The notes below the pieces were generated by a model, which saw nothing but the letters and a program-made list of their open reading frames with translations, was not told the origin of the DNA and searched no databases. From contig CAVSZO010000063.1 in NCBI GenBank assembly GCA_963732335.1, forward strand, positions 1-64,000: DNA of 64,000 nucleotides, written 5' to 3'. Positions 16,985 through 25,717 of this stretch are shown one piece after another. The position numbers were made by a program, and so were the translations under genes. Origin of the DNA: Desertimonas sp963732335 (GTDB taxonomy: Bacteria > Actinomycetota > Acidimicrobiia > Acidimicrobiales > Ilumatobacteraceae). How positions within the stretch are numbered: position 1 is the first letter of the stretch; each line of letters opens with the position of its first letter.

Positions 16985-17148
16985 ACGACCACCCCGAGAT
17001 CGCCTGGTGGGCCGCCGCCGGACCCCACCACGGCGGCATCGAACCAGCCCGGATTATCCGCCTCGTCAATCCGGCCTTCGCGGCGCCGGCCACGGTCACG
17101 CACGACAGCACCGCAACACCCACCAGCACCAAAAGGAGAACAACCCAC
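16981..17148 (+). CDS. Third HP-start mini-ORF, open into the next gene
   Basis: Begins GTG in a GTGA overlap and reads MNDHPEIAWWAAAGPHHGGI, EPARIIRLVNPAFAAPATVT, then a Thr-rich stretch. It stays open, without a stop, into the ATG at 17149 of the secreted protein that follows. The following gene has its own strong ribosome-binding site, so two products may be made: a short coupled protein that has lost its stop, giving an N-terminally extended form, and the secreted protein alone. The similarity of its first 25 residues to the proteins at 4405 and 16709 supports real coding. Confidence 0.4.
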
Positions 17149-17442
17149 ATGAACAGACGCACGACCCTGGCCGTGGCGATCAGCGCCCTCGCCGCCGCCT
17201 GGCTCCCCCAAGGACCCGCCGGAGCGCACAATGCCGCCCACTTCTTCCTACCCAATGGCACCTGTCACGACGTCGGCTCCAACAAGGACGCCCCGATCGT
17301 CGGTGCCGGCAATCCGAACCAAAGTCCCGGCTCCAACAACCTGCCCGGACAACTCGACCGGATCCCCGGCAACGGCGACCAGTACGGCGCCCGCTGGGCC
17401 GCCGAGCATAGCCCACGACTGCTTCCTGGCAGCTGCCCCTGA
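17149..17442 (+). CDS. Small secreted hypothetical protein
   Basis: A 97-residue precursor with AAAAGGAGAA nine bases before the ATG, the best ribosome-binding site in this run. MNRRTTLAVAISALAAAWLPQGPAGA is a signal peptide. The mature protein is HNAAHFFLPNGTCHDVGSNK, DAPIVGAGNPNQ and GQLDRIPGNGDQYGARWAAE, ending PGSCP. It is small, Gly/Asn/Pro-rich and has two cysteines that could pair. I recall similar exported hypotheticals in actinobacteria but no function. It is the last gene in the LysR-divergent run. Confidence 0.6.
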   Translation: MNRRTTLAVAISALAAAWLPQGPAGAHNAAHFFLPNGTCHDVGSNKDAPIVGAGNPNQSPGSNNLPGQLDRIPGNGDQYGARWAAEHSPRLLPGSCP

Positions 17443-17745
17443 GCGCCACCGAACAGCCCGATCCTCGGCGCCGTCACGCACGGCCCCGGGGATCGTCACC
17501 GCTCCCGCAGGAAGATCCTCGACGAACGCCCACAGACCTTCGGGTCCGCGGCAGGCCACCCTTTGGGGCGCTTATTCGGGATCGATGGGGGGCGGGACGT
17601 GGAAGGATTTGTCGGGATCCGGAAAAGAGAGGCGGTGACTCGGTGGCCGTACACGACGAACCGCAAGGGCGCGCCGTCGGGCCCGTGGTCAACGATCGCA
17701 GCGTCATCACGCATGGGGTCATTGACATGGAAACACGAAGGGCGA

Positions 17746-18582
17746 ATGCAGATGGCAATTGCTGACGACGACCTCCACGTACGCATCCGACCGCCCGATC
17801 CGGTCGAGGACGATCAGCCACCCGACGACGACTGGGAGCGTTATCGCTCGATCCCGGCGACCCGCCGCACAGCAGCCGCGCCGGCGACCCATCGACGCCG
17901 ATGGGTGGTGGGAATCGCCGGCATCGCTGCGGCGACAAGCGTCGCGATCGGTGGCTTCGCCGTGTGGCCGACCGGCGAACCCTCCGCTGCCGCCCTGGTG
18001 CGCGACGCAGCCGAAGCGTCGATGGAGATCCCTTCCTTCCAGGCGGTCGGAGAAGAGGTCGAGCCGGGCGTTCGGAACGAGGCGTGGAGCATTCGCGTTG
18101 ACGGCGATGACGCTGCCTTCGTCAGCCGAGCCGTGTTTGCCCAAGGGCGGAACGAGGAGTCTGCCGTCACCTACCTCGGCGACGCTGTGTACGTCACGGC
18201 GCAGGGGCAGACCGAGATCCGATCCCGCGTGCCCGCCGACCGAATCGACACGCGCTACCACGAGTTGCTCGCAGCGCTGAGCGCTGCCATCGACGGGGCC
18301 GACGTCACCGAGGCAAGCACCGAAACCGTCGGCGGCGTCGAGATGACCCGCTACTACGTCGGCCTCACCGAGCGATCGATCGCGTCGCTGTCGGCTCAAG
18401 GGGCAGTCGACCTGATCGACGACCCCGAGGAACTCGAGGAGCTCAGGGTGTGCGTTGCCGACGCCCACCACGTGCACGAGCTCCACTTCGTCTACCGCGA
18501 CGGGCGGACCATCGACGTAACGCTCGTCAACACCAACGGCAACATCACCATCAGACCCCCGGACGGCCCCTACCTCGGCTAA
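17746..18582 (+). CDS. Membrane-anchored exported protein of unknown function
   Basis: Starts at the ATG at 17746 or 17752 (MAIADDDLHVRIRPPDPVED), with GAAGGG upstream. An acidic cytoplasmic part of about 60 residues is followed by one membrane helix (RRWVVGIAGIAAATSVAIGGFAVW, about residues 68-90). An outside domain of about 190 residues then begins ALVRDAAEASMEIPSFQAVG. This outside domain resembles the beta-rich LolA/LppX-like folds seen in actinobacterial anti-sigma-like proteins, but I see no diagnostic motif. There is no sigma gene beside it. The open frame runs back to 17563 in sequence that does not look coding. Confidence 0.6.
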   Translation: MQMAIADDDLHVRIRPPDPVEDDQPPDDDWERYRSIPATRRTAAAPATHRRRWVVGIAGIAAATSVAIGGFAVWPTGEPSAAALVRDAAEASMEIPSFQAVGEEVEPGVRNEAWSIRVDGDDAAFVSRAVFAQGRNEESAVTYLGDAVYVTAQGQTEIRSRVPADRIDTRYHELLAALSAAIDGADVTEASTETVGGVEMTRYYVGLTERSIASLSAQGAVDLIDDPEELEELRVCVADAHHVHELHFVYRDGRTIDVTLVNTNGNITIRPPDGPYLG

Positions 18583-19190
18583 TCGCCCATCGGCTGGAAC
18601 GGATCTTCTCGATCGGTTCCTCCTCGATCAAGGGCCGAAGATGGCCCGCAGCGATCGGAAACGGTTGGCAACGCCGCCGGGTGTCGTCGGTTGGTCGGAA
18701 TGCTGGCCGCAGTCGACACCCGCAACTCGCAGACGTAGCTATCGGTGTGTCTGGGACTCACGAGCTGCCAGCCGTGGTCGCTCCGTTCACCGTTCGCACG
18801 ATGTCAGGCGCTCGGCTCGCGCGCCGGCCTCGACTCCGTGCGACGCCACCCTCCCCGGGAGTCCCGCCGGAGCTGCCGGCGGATTTCGCGGCACACGACG
18901 CGGCGTCGTTATGTAGAACGGCATGCGGATAGCGCAGCCGAGCAGACAGTGGCCCGTGCGAGGTTGTTCCGTCCCCTATGTGACACCAGACGGCAACCCC
19001 GGCCAGGAGGTCGAGCGCGATGACGGACTGCATGAAGAATCTCGAAGACGTCACCAACTGACCCAGCTGCAATCGACGGCGCCAAATGGGCCCGCCCATA
19101 TCGTCATTTGTTCGCTGCCCTTGCCCGGCTCCAGTTCGCGGATCCCGGCGGGTGGCGGTGGAGGCGCGTGGCCTGTTTGGCGGGGCCGCT
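18583..19190. other. Spacer of about 600 bases
   Basis: No gene I can support. A minus-strand frame around 19060-18960 contains RFFMQSVIALDLLAGVAVWC, which could be an exported helix, but it lacks a plausible start and family. Confidence 0.35.
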
Positions 19191-19991
19191 TCATGTGGCC
19201 GGGCGTCGACCCCAAACGCTGGCCATGCTCGGTGGTGTGTAGTGGGCTGATCGGTCAGCACTGAGGGAGACGAAGCGTGACAGGTCGTCGGCGGTCACCA
19301 GACCGGTGCGGATGAGCGGTTCGCCGAGCTGTTCGACACTGCCGCGTGTCCATTGCTCGGTGCCACCGCTGACGATCGGGGCGTGGAGTTCACCGCCGAC
19401 CTCTTCGAACCCGGCCGCCTCCAACGCGCCAGCGAGTTGGGTGCCGAAGCTGGCATCGGCGCCAACCGACGCGAAGATCGCGTCGACGGCGCGGTAGATC
19501 CGCTCAGTCAATGCTTGTTCCTCGGACGGGTAGATGTACCTGGCCAGTGCCGCCGCCATCGGGCCGCCAAAGTCGACATCTTCGACGAGCACCCAACCGC
19601 CTGGGCGCACGGCCGCCATGACGTTGTCCAACGCCGTGTCGTGATCGCTGATGTGTTCGATCACAGCGCGGGCGTGGACGAGGTCGAAAGCGGCCACTTC
19701 GGGAGGTCCACGCGAGATGTCGTGGGTGCGCACTTCGAGGTTGGTGCGGCCGTGTCCGTCGATGAAGCGTGTGTCCAGATCGGTGGCAACGACTCGTCCA
19801 GTGGTGCCGACCTGGTCGGCCAGCCACAACGCCACCGCCCCGGCACCGCACCCGACTTCCAGGCAGCTCCACCCTTCGGTCACGCCAAGCTCGGCGAGGA
19901 AGCGGACCGTGGGGCCGTCATAAACCAACTCCAGACCGCGCAGACGATCACGTTCGCGCTCCCAGGCCTGGTCGAAGACATACTCGCTCAC
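19191..19991 (-). CDS. SAM-dependent methyltransferase, coupled to the decarboxylase-like gene
   Basis: Class I methyltransferase. The SAM motif I is CLEVGCGAGAVALWLAD (about residue 45), acidic motif II is VVATDLDTRFID, and motif IV/post-I is FDLVHARAVIEHISDHD. LRPGG-type motif VI reads VRPGGWVLVEDVDFGG. The tail ends YTPPSMASVWGRRPAT. I place the start at GTG 19991 (VSEYVFDQAWERERDRL), with GGAGG five bases upstream. That GTG overlaps the stop of the upstream gene as GTGA, so the two are co-translated. The methyl acceptor is unknown. The coupling to a pyruvoyl-type arginine decarboxylase-like gene hints at an amine or guanidino substrate, which is inference. Confidence 0.85.
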   Translation of the reverse strand: MSEYVFDQAWERERDRLRGLELVYDGPTVRFLAELGVTEGWSCLEVGCGAGAVALWLADQVGTTGRVVATDLDTRFIDGHGRTNLEVRTHDISRGPPEVAAFDLVHARAVIEHISDHDTALDNVMAAVRPGGWVLVEDVDFGGPMAAALARYIYPSEEQALTERIYRAVDAIFASVGADASFGTQLAGALEAAGFEEVGGELHAPIVSGGTEQWTRGSVEQLGEPLIRTGLVTADDLSRFVSLSADRSAHYTPPSMASVWGRRPAT

Positions 19992-20542
19992 GGCCACCTC
20001 CAACACAGTGGAAACGGATCATCCATCAACGCACGCCGGAAACGCTCCCTCACCCATGCTCCCCGAAGTTGCCAGCTAGCCGACTCGCTCGATCCTTCGT
20101 GCTCGACGAATAGGCCGCGGCCCGTCCGATCGTCCTGGACCCATCCGACGCCGGCCCACACCTGCTCGCCAGGTGTGGACGTGCGCTGCCCGGCGTAAAC
20201 GCAGTACAGCCGGTCGCCCCACGCGCCGTGATCGTCGAGCGGACAGCGGTCGACGTCGATGACCTCCCTGTTCGGCGGGATCACCGAGCTGAGTCGGATG
20301 AGGTTGTAGCTGGCGACCCTGACGGTCACGAGTGCCGCGTCGAAGGCCGCCAACTCGGTGCGCGCCCGTCCGATGGCGCGTGCGATGTACCGCGGCGTCG
20401 TGATCTGGCCTATCCAGCAACTGTGAAGGCACGGCGTTACCCGAGCGTTACCGAGGCGTGCGTGGTGTGGCGAGTCGGACCTGATACCTGCGGTGCCTGT
20501 CGCTCGTGAGGAGCGTGATCGCGGCGACAGCGGTGACGTCAC
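19988..20542 (-). CDS. Pyruvoyl-dependent arginine decarboxylase-like protein
   Basis: The core reads TPRYIARAIGRARTELAAFD, then ASYNLIRLSSVIPPNREVID and GDRLYCVYAGQRTSTPGEQVWAGVG. This matches the pyruvoyl-dependent arginine decarboxylase family, in which the N-L-x-x-x-SS-x-x-PP site self-cleaves between the two serines to form the pyruvoyl group. Known members make agmatine from arginine. The end (FVEHEGSSE and a C-terminal helix) also fits. The first 45 or so residues from the ATG at 20542 are Ser/Arg-rich and unlike the family; homology begins near 20405, where I see no standard start codon in frame, so the start is unsure or damaged. The gene is followed by a coupled methyltransferase. 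Confidence 0.7.
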   Translation of the reverse strand: MTSPLSPRSRSSRATGTAGIRSDSPHHARLGNARVTPCLHSCWIGQITTPRYIARAIGRARTELAAFDAALVTVRVASYNLIRLSSVIPPNREVIDVDRCPLDDHGAWGDRLYCVYAGQRTSTPGEQVWAGVGWVQDDRTGRGLFVEHEGSSESASWQLRGAWVRERFRRALMDDPFPLCWRWP

Positions 20543-20968
20543 TGGCGTCGCCGTGCCTAGCTGTGCCCTGTCCCGGGGCTCGTTGATAACGAATCCGCGT
20601 CTCGGGCATGAAGACGATGCACAGGATGCGACGTCGATTCTGCGCTCGTCGCCAACGATGTCAGCTCAAATCGGTCGCCGGCGGGCCTTGACACCTTCGG
20701 TCATGCCGCGTCCTGGGTCGCGCTTCCAAAGATCCGAAGACCGCTCGCGCGCGTTCAGCACAGCACCGGGAAGCGGCCGCAGCACACCGAACGGCAGCAC
20801 AGAATGTCAGCCCTAGGCGAGGCGATGCCCACTCCGAACTCAATCAGGCATCGACGGGTCGTGCGTGCGGTGGTGAGTGCTGGGCGTAGGTTGCCCGGTT
20901 CACCGGTCGGGGGCGCCTGCTGCGTTGTAGTCGGGGTCTCCGGCGACGACCACAGGAGGTCCCCAACC
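20543..20968. other. Spacer with a shared 15-bp sequence
   Basis: No gene seen. ACTCAATCAGGCATC at 20838-20852 is identical to 15326-15340 beside a broken IS110. The last 30 bases hold an AGGAGG ribosome-binding site for the recombinase gene that follows. Confidence 0.45.
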
Positions 20969-21345
20969 ATGCCTATGACTACTTCGACCGCGGTTGAGCG
21001 GTATCAGCCGGTGATGAGTGAGGCCGAGCAGACGACACTGCTCGGGCTCCTCGCCGGCTACCGCGGCTACACCCGCGACGCCTACACGTTGGATCTGCGC
21101 CAGTTCACGTCGTGGTGCTGGCAGCGTCACCATCGCCTGTTCGAGGTCCGCCGGGTCGACATCGAATGCTTCGCCCGCGAGCTCGAGGACCGCGGCAGGT
21201 CGCGGGCGACGGTGGCGCGGCGGTTGTGCACGATCGTCGGGTTCTACCGCTACGCCGAGGAGGAAGGCGTGATCGAACACTCCCCGGCGGTTACACATCC
21301 GTCGACCGAAAGTCGATTGCGAGTCCCATGTCGCCCACTTGGACC
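20969..21345 (+). pseudogene. Tyrosine recombinase N-terminal remnant
   Basis: Starts MPMTTSTAVERYQPVMSEAE and carries the phage-integrase SAM-like DNA-binding domain: YRGYTRDAYTLDLRQFTSWC, VDIECFARELEDRGRSRATV and LCTIVGFYRYAEEEGVIEHS. At about 21290 the frame shifts; the next frame continues HIRRPKVDCESHVAHLDR, as related integrases do, and then similarity ends near 21345. The catalytic C-terminal domain with the R-H-R-Y residues is absent. So this is the front third of an integrase. It has a strong AGGAGG upstream and may still be translated into a useless fragment. Confidence 0.85.
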
Positions 21346-22064
21346 GGGATCGCCACCACAGCGACGGCGGTGGAACCGACGTGCTCGGCAAGGCGCGTCA
21401 CCGTCGTTCGACTCAGGGTCAACACGACTACCCGCGTTGCGGGTTGACACTCCGTACCTGGGCAATCTGGGCGTCCTCAGTCTCATTGGTCGATCACCGG
21501 CCTCGAACGCAGCCGCCTGCACCGGGCCGCTGGTAGGCGGCGCCGTCGCACCGACCGTCGCCGACGGCCCAGTTGCCGCGGCGAAGGTCACAGCGAACCC
21601 CGAAGCCCTCACCACCGACATCGCTCCCCGACAAACGGTATCCCTCCGACAAGACCCGACGCCACGAGCGTGGTCGTGATTGGTCGGTTGGGCATGGGTC
21701 CATCATGACGCAACGAAGTTGTGAAATCGTTGAGAGACACCCAAGGGCTCGTTGAAAGCCGCTCAGCCGACGTCACTCTCGGTGCGACGCAGACGGATCA
21801 GAATCGCTTCCCTGCGCGCAGTCGCACCGCAGGGCCGGACAGCCTTCCGAGCGCACCGAACGCGCCGCCCGAACGACGACCTAGTGCCACCAACCTTGCG
21901 CACAGATCGATCGGCATCTCGATCGTTGTGGCGGGGACGCAGGATACCGGGCGGACTTGGACGCGGTTGGCGTCGTGGTTCAATGACGTTGTCGGATGTA
22001 CTTGGCTCTGGACGGTTCTGCTCGGTCGACCATGCTCGGGCCGGATATTCGCGAGGCGGACAGA
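21346..22064. other. Spacer after the recombinase remnant
   Basis: No gene I can support on either strand. It contains one copy of the recurrent spacer pattern: GAACGACGACCTAGTGCC at about 21871, then GATCGGCAT at about 21909. Confidence 0.4.
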
Positions 22065-22943
22065 ATGCGTCCTGGTCATGGTCTGGTGAAGACGTACCGT
22101 TCCGGCGTGTTCAACAGCGACGACGACGCTGCGGATGGGTGGTTCGGTGAAAGCGTCGCTGCCCGCTACGACGCTGGACGCGGTGTCGAGTACGACGAGG
22201 CAGAGATCGAACGGACCGTGGACGTGCTTGCCGAGCTCGCCGGTGACGGCGCCGCGCTCGAGCTGGCCATCGGAACGGGACGAGTCGCACTTCCGCTCGC
22301 GGCGCGTGGGATACGAGTCGAGGGCATCGACGTGAGTCGGGCAATGACGAGGCGCCTCGTGGACAAGCCTGGCGGCAAGTCGATCGGCATCACGATCGGA
22401 GACATGACGACAACTCGCGTTGAGGGCGAGTTCGCCCTCGTGTACTTGGTGTTCAACACGATCAACAACCTGACGTCCCAGGACGCGCAGGTCGCCTGCT
22501 TCAGGAACGCGGCCGCCCACCTGAGACCGAGCGGCCGTTTCGTCGTCGAGGTCGGTGTCCCTGCACTGCGGCGTCTCCCGCCCGGCCAGGACACCGTGCC
22601 CTTCTACATCGACACCGACGGCGCAGGTGGCGGCGCCGCCGGCTTCGACCGCTACGACGTCATCAGCCAGTCGTTCACGTCGAACCACATCTCGATCGCT
22701 GACGGCAGTGGGAGTTTCCGGACGATTCCGTTCCGGTATGTGTGGCCAGCGGAGCTGGACCTCATGGCTCGAATCGCCGGATTGCAGCTCGAGCATCGTT
22801 GGGCCGACTGGTCACGCGCGCCATTCACCGCCGACAGCGACAAGCACGTGTCGGTCTGGGTCAAGCCAACCGAAGTGGTCGACGATCAGCAGACAGAATC
22901 GGTCGACCAGCGCCCGGCGCCCGACAGGGGTCCAGGGTCGTGA
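22065..22943 (+). CDS. SAM-dependent methyltransferase
   Basis: Cytoplasmic class I methyltransferase. FGESVAARYDAGRGVEYDEAEI precedes motif I, ALELAIGTGRVALPLAARG (about residue 62). Then come VEGIDVSRAMTRRL, the post-motif FALVYLVFNTINNLTSQDAQ, and LRPSGRFVVEVGVP. The end has RYVWPAELDLMARIAGLQLEHRWADW and the usual SDKHVSVWVKP closing. The family is widespread in actinobacteria and the methyl acceptor is unknown. Two ATG codons and a GTG lie near the front (22032, 22065, 22083); I chose 22065, but homology starts at about YRSGVFNSDD, so the GTG at 22083 is also possible. No neighbour shares an operon with it. Confidence 0.85.
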   Translation: MRPGHGLVKTYRSGVFNSDDDAADGWFGESVAARYDAGRGVEYDEAEIERTVDVLAELAGDGAALELAIGTGRVALPLAARGIRVEGIDVSRAMTRRLVDKPGGKSIGITIGDMTTTRVEGEFALVYLVFNTINNLTSQDAQVACFRNAAAHLRPSGRFVVEVGVPALRRLPPGQDTVPFYIDTDGAGGGAAGFDRYDVISQSFTSNHISIADGSGSFRTIPFRYVWPAELDLMARIAGLQLEHRWADWSRAPFTADSDKHVSVWVKPTEVVDDQQTESVDQRPAPDRGPGS

Positions 22944-23232
22944 ACACTCGTCGGGGTCGTCTCAGCTCTTGTCGACGAGTCCGTTAGGCGCGGTCGAGGA
23001 CGCGAGCGCCACGCCAAGTGGTCCGGCACGGGTTTCGGGCACACAGCACCCATATCGGCGCGCCCTTAGTGCCAATCGAAGACGCGTCCGAACAACGCGA
23101 CCGAATCACGGCTTCTCAATACGTAACGACGCCGATCAGGCATGTCCGCGGTTGTCAACTCGAGCCGTCGAGGCTGACGTCGACCTACTGTTCTGCCGAC
23201 TGAACAGTGACCGATCAAGAAGGGGCGGGGCG
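22944..23232. other. Spacer between the methyltransferase and the VOC gene
   Basis: No gene. Contains TAACGACGCCGATCAGGCATG at about 23121-23141, a variant of the recurrent spacer motif, here with the two halves close together. Confidence 0.35.
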
Positions 23233-23646
23233 ATGACGCTGACCACCGGCTTCAACCACGTGGCGACGCTGACAACGGACATGGACCTGACCGTGAGCTT
23301 CTACGAGAAGGCGTTCGACGCCGCTGTCACCTTCGAGGTCGCAAAGCGAGACGACCACCCGTGGATGAAGATCCTCGACCTCGGGGGCGGAGCCGCGCTC
23401 AATGTCTTCGAGGTTGCCGCCGACGAGATCATCGGCGAGCGACGCAGTCAGGGCAAGCGCGGCGCCATCGACCACTTTGCCCTCGCCGTCGACTCGCGTG
23501 CCACGCTCGAAGCGGTCCAAGAGCGACTCAGCACCGCCGGCGCCCAGGAGGTCGGCGAGATCCAACGGCTGGGCAACGAGTGGTCGCTGTTCTTCCGCGA
23601 TCCCGACGGGATGGAACTCGAGGTGTGCTGCGGCGCCGATGACTGA
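23233..23646 (+). CDS. VOC (glyoxalase/bleomycin resistance fold) protein
   Basis: A 137-residue single-domain vicinal-oxygen-chelate protein with two beta-alpha-beta-beta-beta units. The first is FNHVATLTTDMDLTVSFYEK (residues 7-26) and the second IDHFALAVDSRATLEAVQERL (about 78-98). The metal ligands are probably His9, the His in AIDHFAL, and the Glu of GMELEVCC near the end. Members include glyoxalases, dioxygenases and drug-binding proteins; the sequence does not tell which. GGGGCGGGGCG lies before the ATG at 23233, the start that keeps the first strand. It stands alone. Confidence 0.88.
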   Translation: MTLTTGFNHVATLTTDMDLTVSFYEKAFDAAVTFEVAKRDDHPWMKILDLGGGAALNVFEVAADEIIGERRSQGKRGAIDHFALAVDSRATLEAVQERLSTAGAQEVGEIQRLGNEWSLFFRDPDGMELEVCCGADD

Positions 23647-23944
23647 GCGACTGGTTTGAGCGAATTGGACACCCTCCCGGCTCCCAGCACACTCGCGACG
23701 TGATCTGACCCCTAACTGCACGCCAGCCCAGCGCCACCTTGCGGATACGGGCTCGTGCCGCTCCGAACGTCGACACCGAACGACATTGTCGGGCGCGTTG
23801 CGGTGGACACCGATCGGCATCACTGGACGAGTGGCGGGTGCGAGACATCGGTTCGCAGCCGCGGTCGTCGTCGTCGGCGTGCGCACTTGAATGGCGGAAT
23901 CTCGCTAGCCGAACGCTCGGCGGACCTCGACGATGTTGCTCATG

Positions 23945-24415
23945 GCTCAGTCGATGTCGACCACCTTCGAGCTGCGTCCGATCGACCCCGATGAAGCGGA
24001 CCGACTGCGGGTCGAGTGCGCCAACGCGCCATCCATCTACGTTGCCGACGAGCACCCGGGCTACCCCTGTCGCCAGTGCCTGAGGGACGCTGACCTCGGC
24101 GAGGAACTGCTGCTCGTGTCCTACGACCCGTTCACGATCGATAGCCCGTACCGGTCGGCGAGCCCGATCTTCCTGCATCGCGCCCCGTGCCCACCGCCCG
24201 CCGACCGGCGCACACTCCCTCGCCAGTTGACGAACAGGCTGCTTTCGGTGCGATCCTTCGACGCCGAGGCCCTGATGATCGACGCCGCAGTCATTGTCGG
24301 CGACGAACTCGCCGGCACGCTCAACCGCTTGTTCGACAACGACGACGCCGACCACGTGCACGTCCACAACGCGTCACGAGGCTGCTGGGCGGTGCGCGTC
24401 GAACGCGCCGTTTGA
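23945..24415 (+). CDS. DUF1203-family protein
   Basis: A 156-residue cytoplasmic protein. The blocks EHPGYPCRQCLRDADLGEE (about 40-58), LLLVSYDPFTIDSPYRSASP and IFLHRAPC are those of the DUF1203 family, which has a conserved Cys-x2-Cys and a His-x3-Cys and may bind a metal. The end, HVHVHNASRGCWAVRVER, also matches. No function has been shown that I know of. The start may be ATG 23945 or 23957 (MSTTFELRPID); neither has a strong ribosome-binding site. A copy of the recurrent spacer motif (GAACGAC then GATCGGCAT) lies 125-165 bases upstream. Confidence 0.75.
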   Translation, partial: AQSMSTTFELRPIDPDEADRLRVECANAPSIYVADEHPGYPCRQCLRDADLGEELLLVSYDPFTIDSPYRSASPIFLHRAPCPPPADRRTLPRQLTNRLLSVRSFDAEALMIDAAVIVGDELAGTLNRLFDNDDADHVHVHNASRGCWAVRVERAV

Positions 24416-24598
24416 TCGTCGGACAAGGCGCCGCAGCGGCGGCGTCCGCGGTACCCGAATGCCACGACCTAACGACACACCCACGGCGTCGACGTGGCGA
24501 GCGCGAAACGGCATCTCGATCGCGTCACGTTCTGAGTAGTGGATACACCGGGTGCTAGGTGGACTCAGGTCAACCCCGCGGGCATCTACGATTCGCGA

Positions 24599-25414
24599 GT
24601 GAAGCCCAACGTCTCGATGGTCACGCTCAACAGTGGTCTGAGATTGTCGTATGCGGATCAGGGCGACCGGTTTGGCCCGACCCTCGTGATGCTTCCCGGG
24701 CCAACGGATTCGTGGCGGTCGTATGCGGCGGTTCTCGAGCGGTTGCCATCGTCGATCCACGCCGTCGCGGTGTCCCAGCGCGGGCACGGTGACTCTGACA
24801 AGCCGGCGGCGGGGTATCGAGTGGAGGACTTCGCTGGTGACGTGGTACGAGCGCTCGACGCCCTCGGCATCGAGCGGGCGGTCCTGGCTGGCCACTCCGG
24901 GTCTTGTCTGGTCGTGCGCCGAGTTGCCATTGATCACCCCGAGCGGGTCGCCGGGCTGGTGCTCGAAGCGTCACCAACGACGCTACGCAGCGACGCCGGT
25001 CTCGAAGGTTTCGTCGAGTCGCTCACGAACCTGGAGGACCCGATCGAGCCAGGCTTCGTCCGATCGTTGCTCATCGGCACATCGTCGGAGGACGTTGCGG
25101 CCCACGTTCTTGAACCGATGGTGGAGGAGCTTGCCAAGGTGCCGGCGCGGGTGTGGCGGGAGATGTTCTCCGAGCTGCTGCACTACGACGACATCACCGA
25201 ACTCGCGAGGATCGGCGTGCCGACGCTATTGGTGTGGGGCGACGCCGACGCACTGGTCGGGCGCGACATGCAGATGCGGCTCGCCCGGAGCATCGGCGGC
25301 TCCGAGCTGCTGGTGTACCGCGGCGTCGGGCACACGCCGCGGTGGCAGGACGCGTCGCGATTCGCTTCCGACGTAGCCGCATTCGTCGAGCGATCGAGCG
25401 CGACACAGCCTTGA
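24599..25414 (+). CDS. Alpha/beta hydrolase
   Basis: Serine hydrolase of about 271 residues. The strand before the oxyanion region is PTLVMLPGPTDSWRSYAAVL, the usual RGHGDSDKP loop is present, the nucleophile elbow is LAGHSGSCLV (Ser about 105), the acid is in VWGDADALVG, and the base is His in RGVGHTPRW. The layout matches haloalkane-dehalogenase and lipase-like hydrolases. The substrate is unknown. I prefer the GTG at 24599 (VKPNVSMVTLNSGLRLSYAD), because the residues encoded upstream (from 24539) do not look like the family; ATG 24617 is a third option. Stands alone. Confidence 0.85.
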   Translation: MKPNVSMVTLNSGLRLSYADQGDRFGPTLVMLPGPTDSWRSYAAVLERLPSSIHAVAVSQRGHGDSDKPAAGYRVEDFAGDVVRALDALGIERAVLAGHSGSCLVVRRVAIDHPERVAGLVLEASPTTLRSDAGLEGFVESLTNLEDPIEPGFVRSLLIGTSSEDVAAHVLEPMVEELAKVPARVWREMFSELLHYDDITELARIGVPTLLVWGDADALVGRDMQMRLARSIGGSELLVYRGVGHTPRWQDASRFASDVAAFVERSSATQP

Positions 25415-25717
25415 CCAACCTGGCTCACATGATGACGAAGCGACGCGCCCAGAACGTCCACACGTAACGTCATTCAACTGGCAGCCGTGACCGCACCAGA
25501 TCGGCAGCTCGTTCGCGTTGTGGCAGCCGCGGTGGATCCGGATGCGGTTCCGATCGGCGGTGCCCTGTGCGACGGGACGGGTGGTGGATGGCGTGGCCCG
25601 GATCGACGACAGGCTCCCCGAGGGCGGCTGGTGAGCCACCTAGTCAGGCTGCGCCGCGGGAAGCAGGCAACCGCGTGTTGAGAACCCCGCGTGGGCAGCG
25701 AACGCCGTTGGACTACC
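25415..25717. other. Spacer before the leftward catabolic-type operon end
   Basis: No gene. TAACGTCATT at about 25466 and CAGATCGGCA at about 25497 are weak matches to the recurrent spacer motif. No clear terminator seen by eye. Confidence 0.35.

Noticed and set aside
18758..19100. A minus-strand frame with MQSVIALDLLAGVAVWCHIG as an exported protein.
   Set aside because: Only one hydrophobic stretch, no start with a ribosome-binding site and no homologue I recognise.
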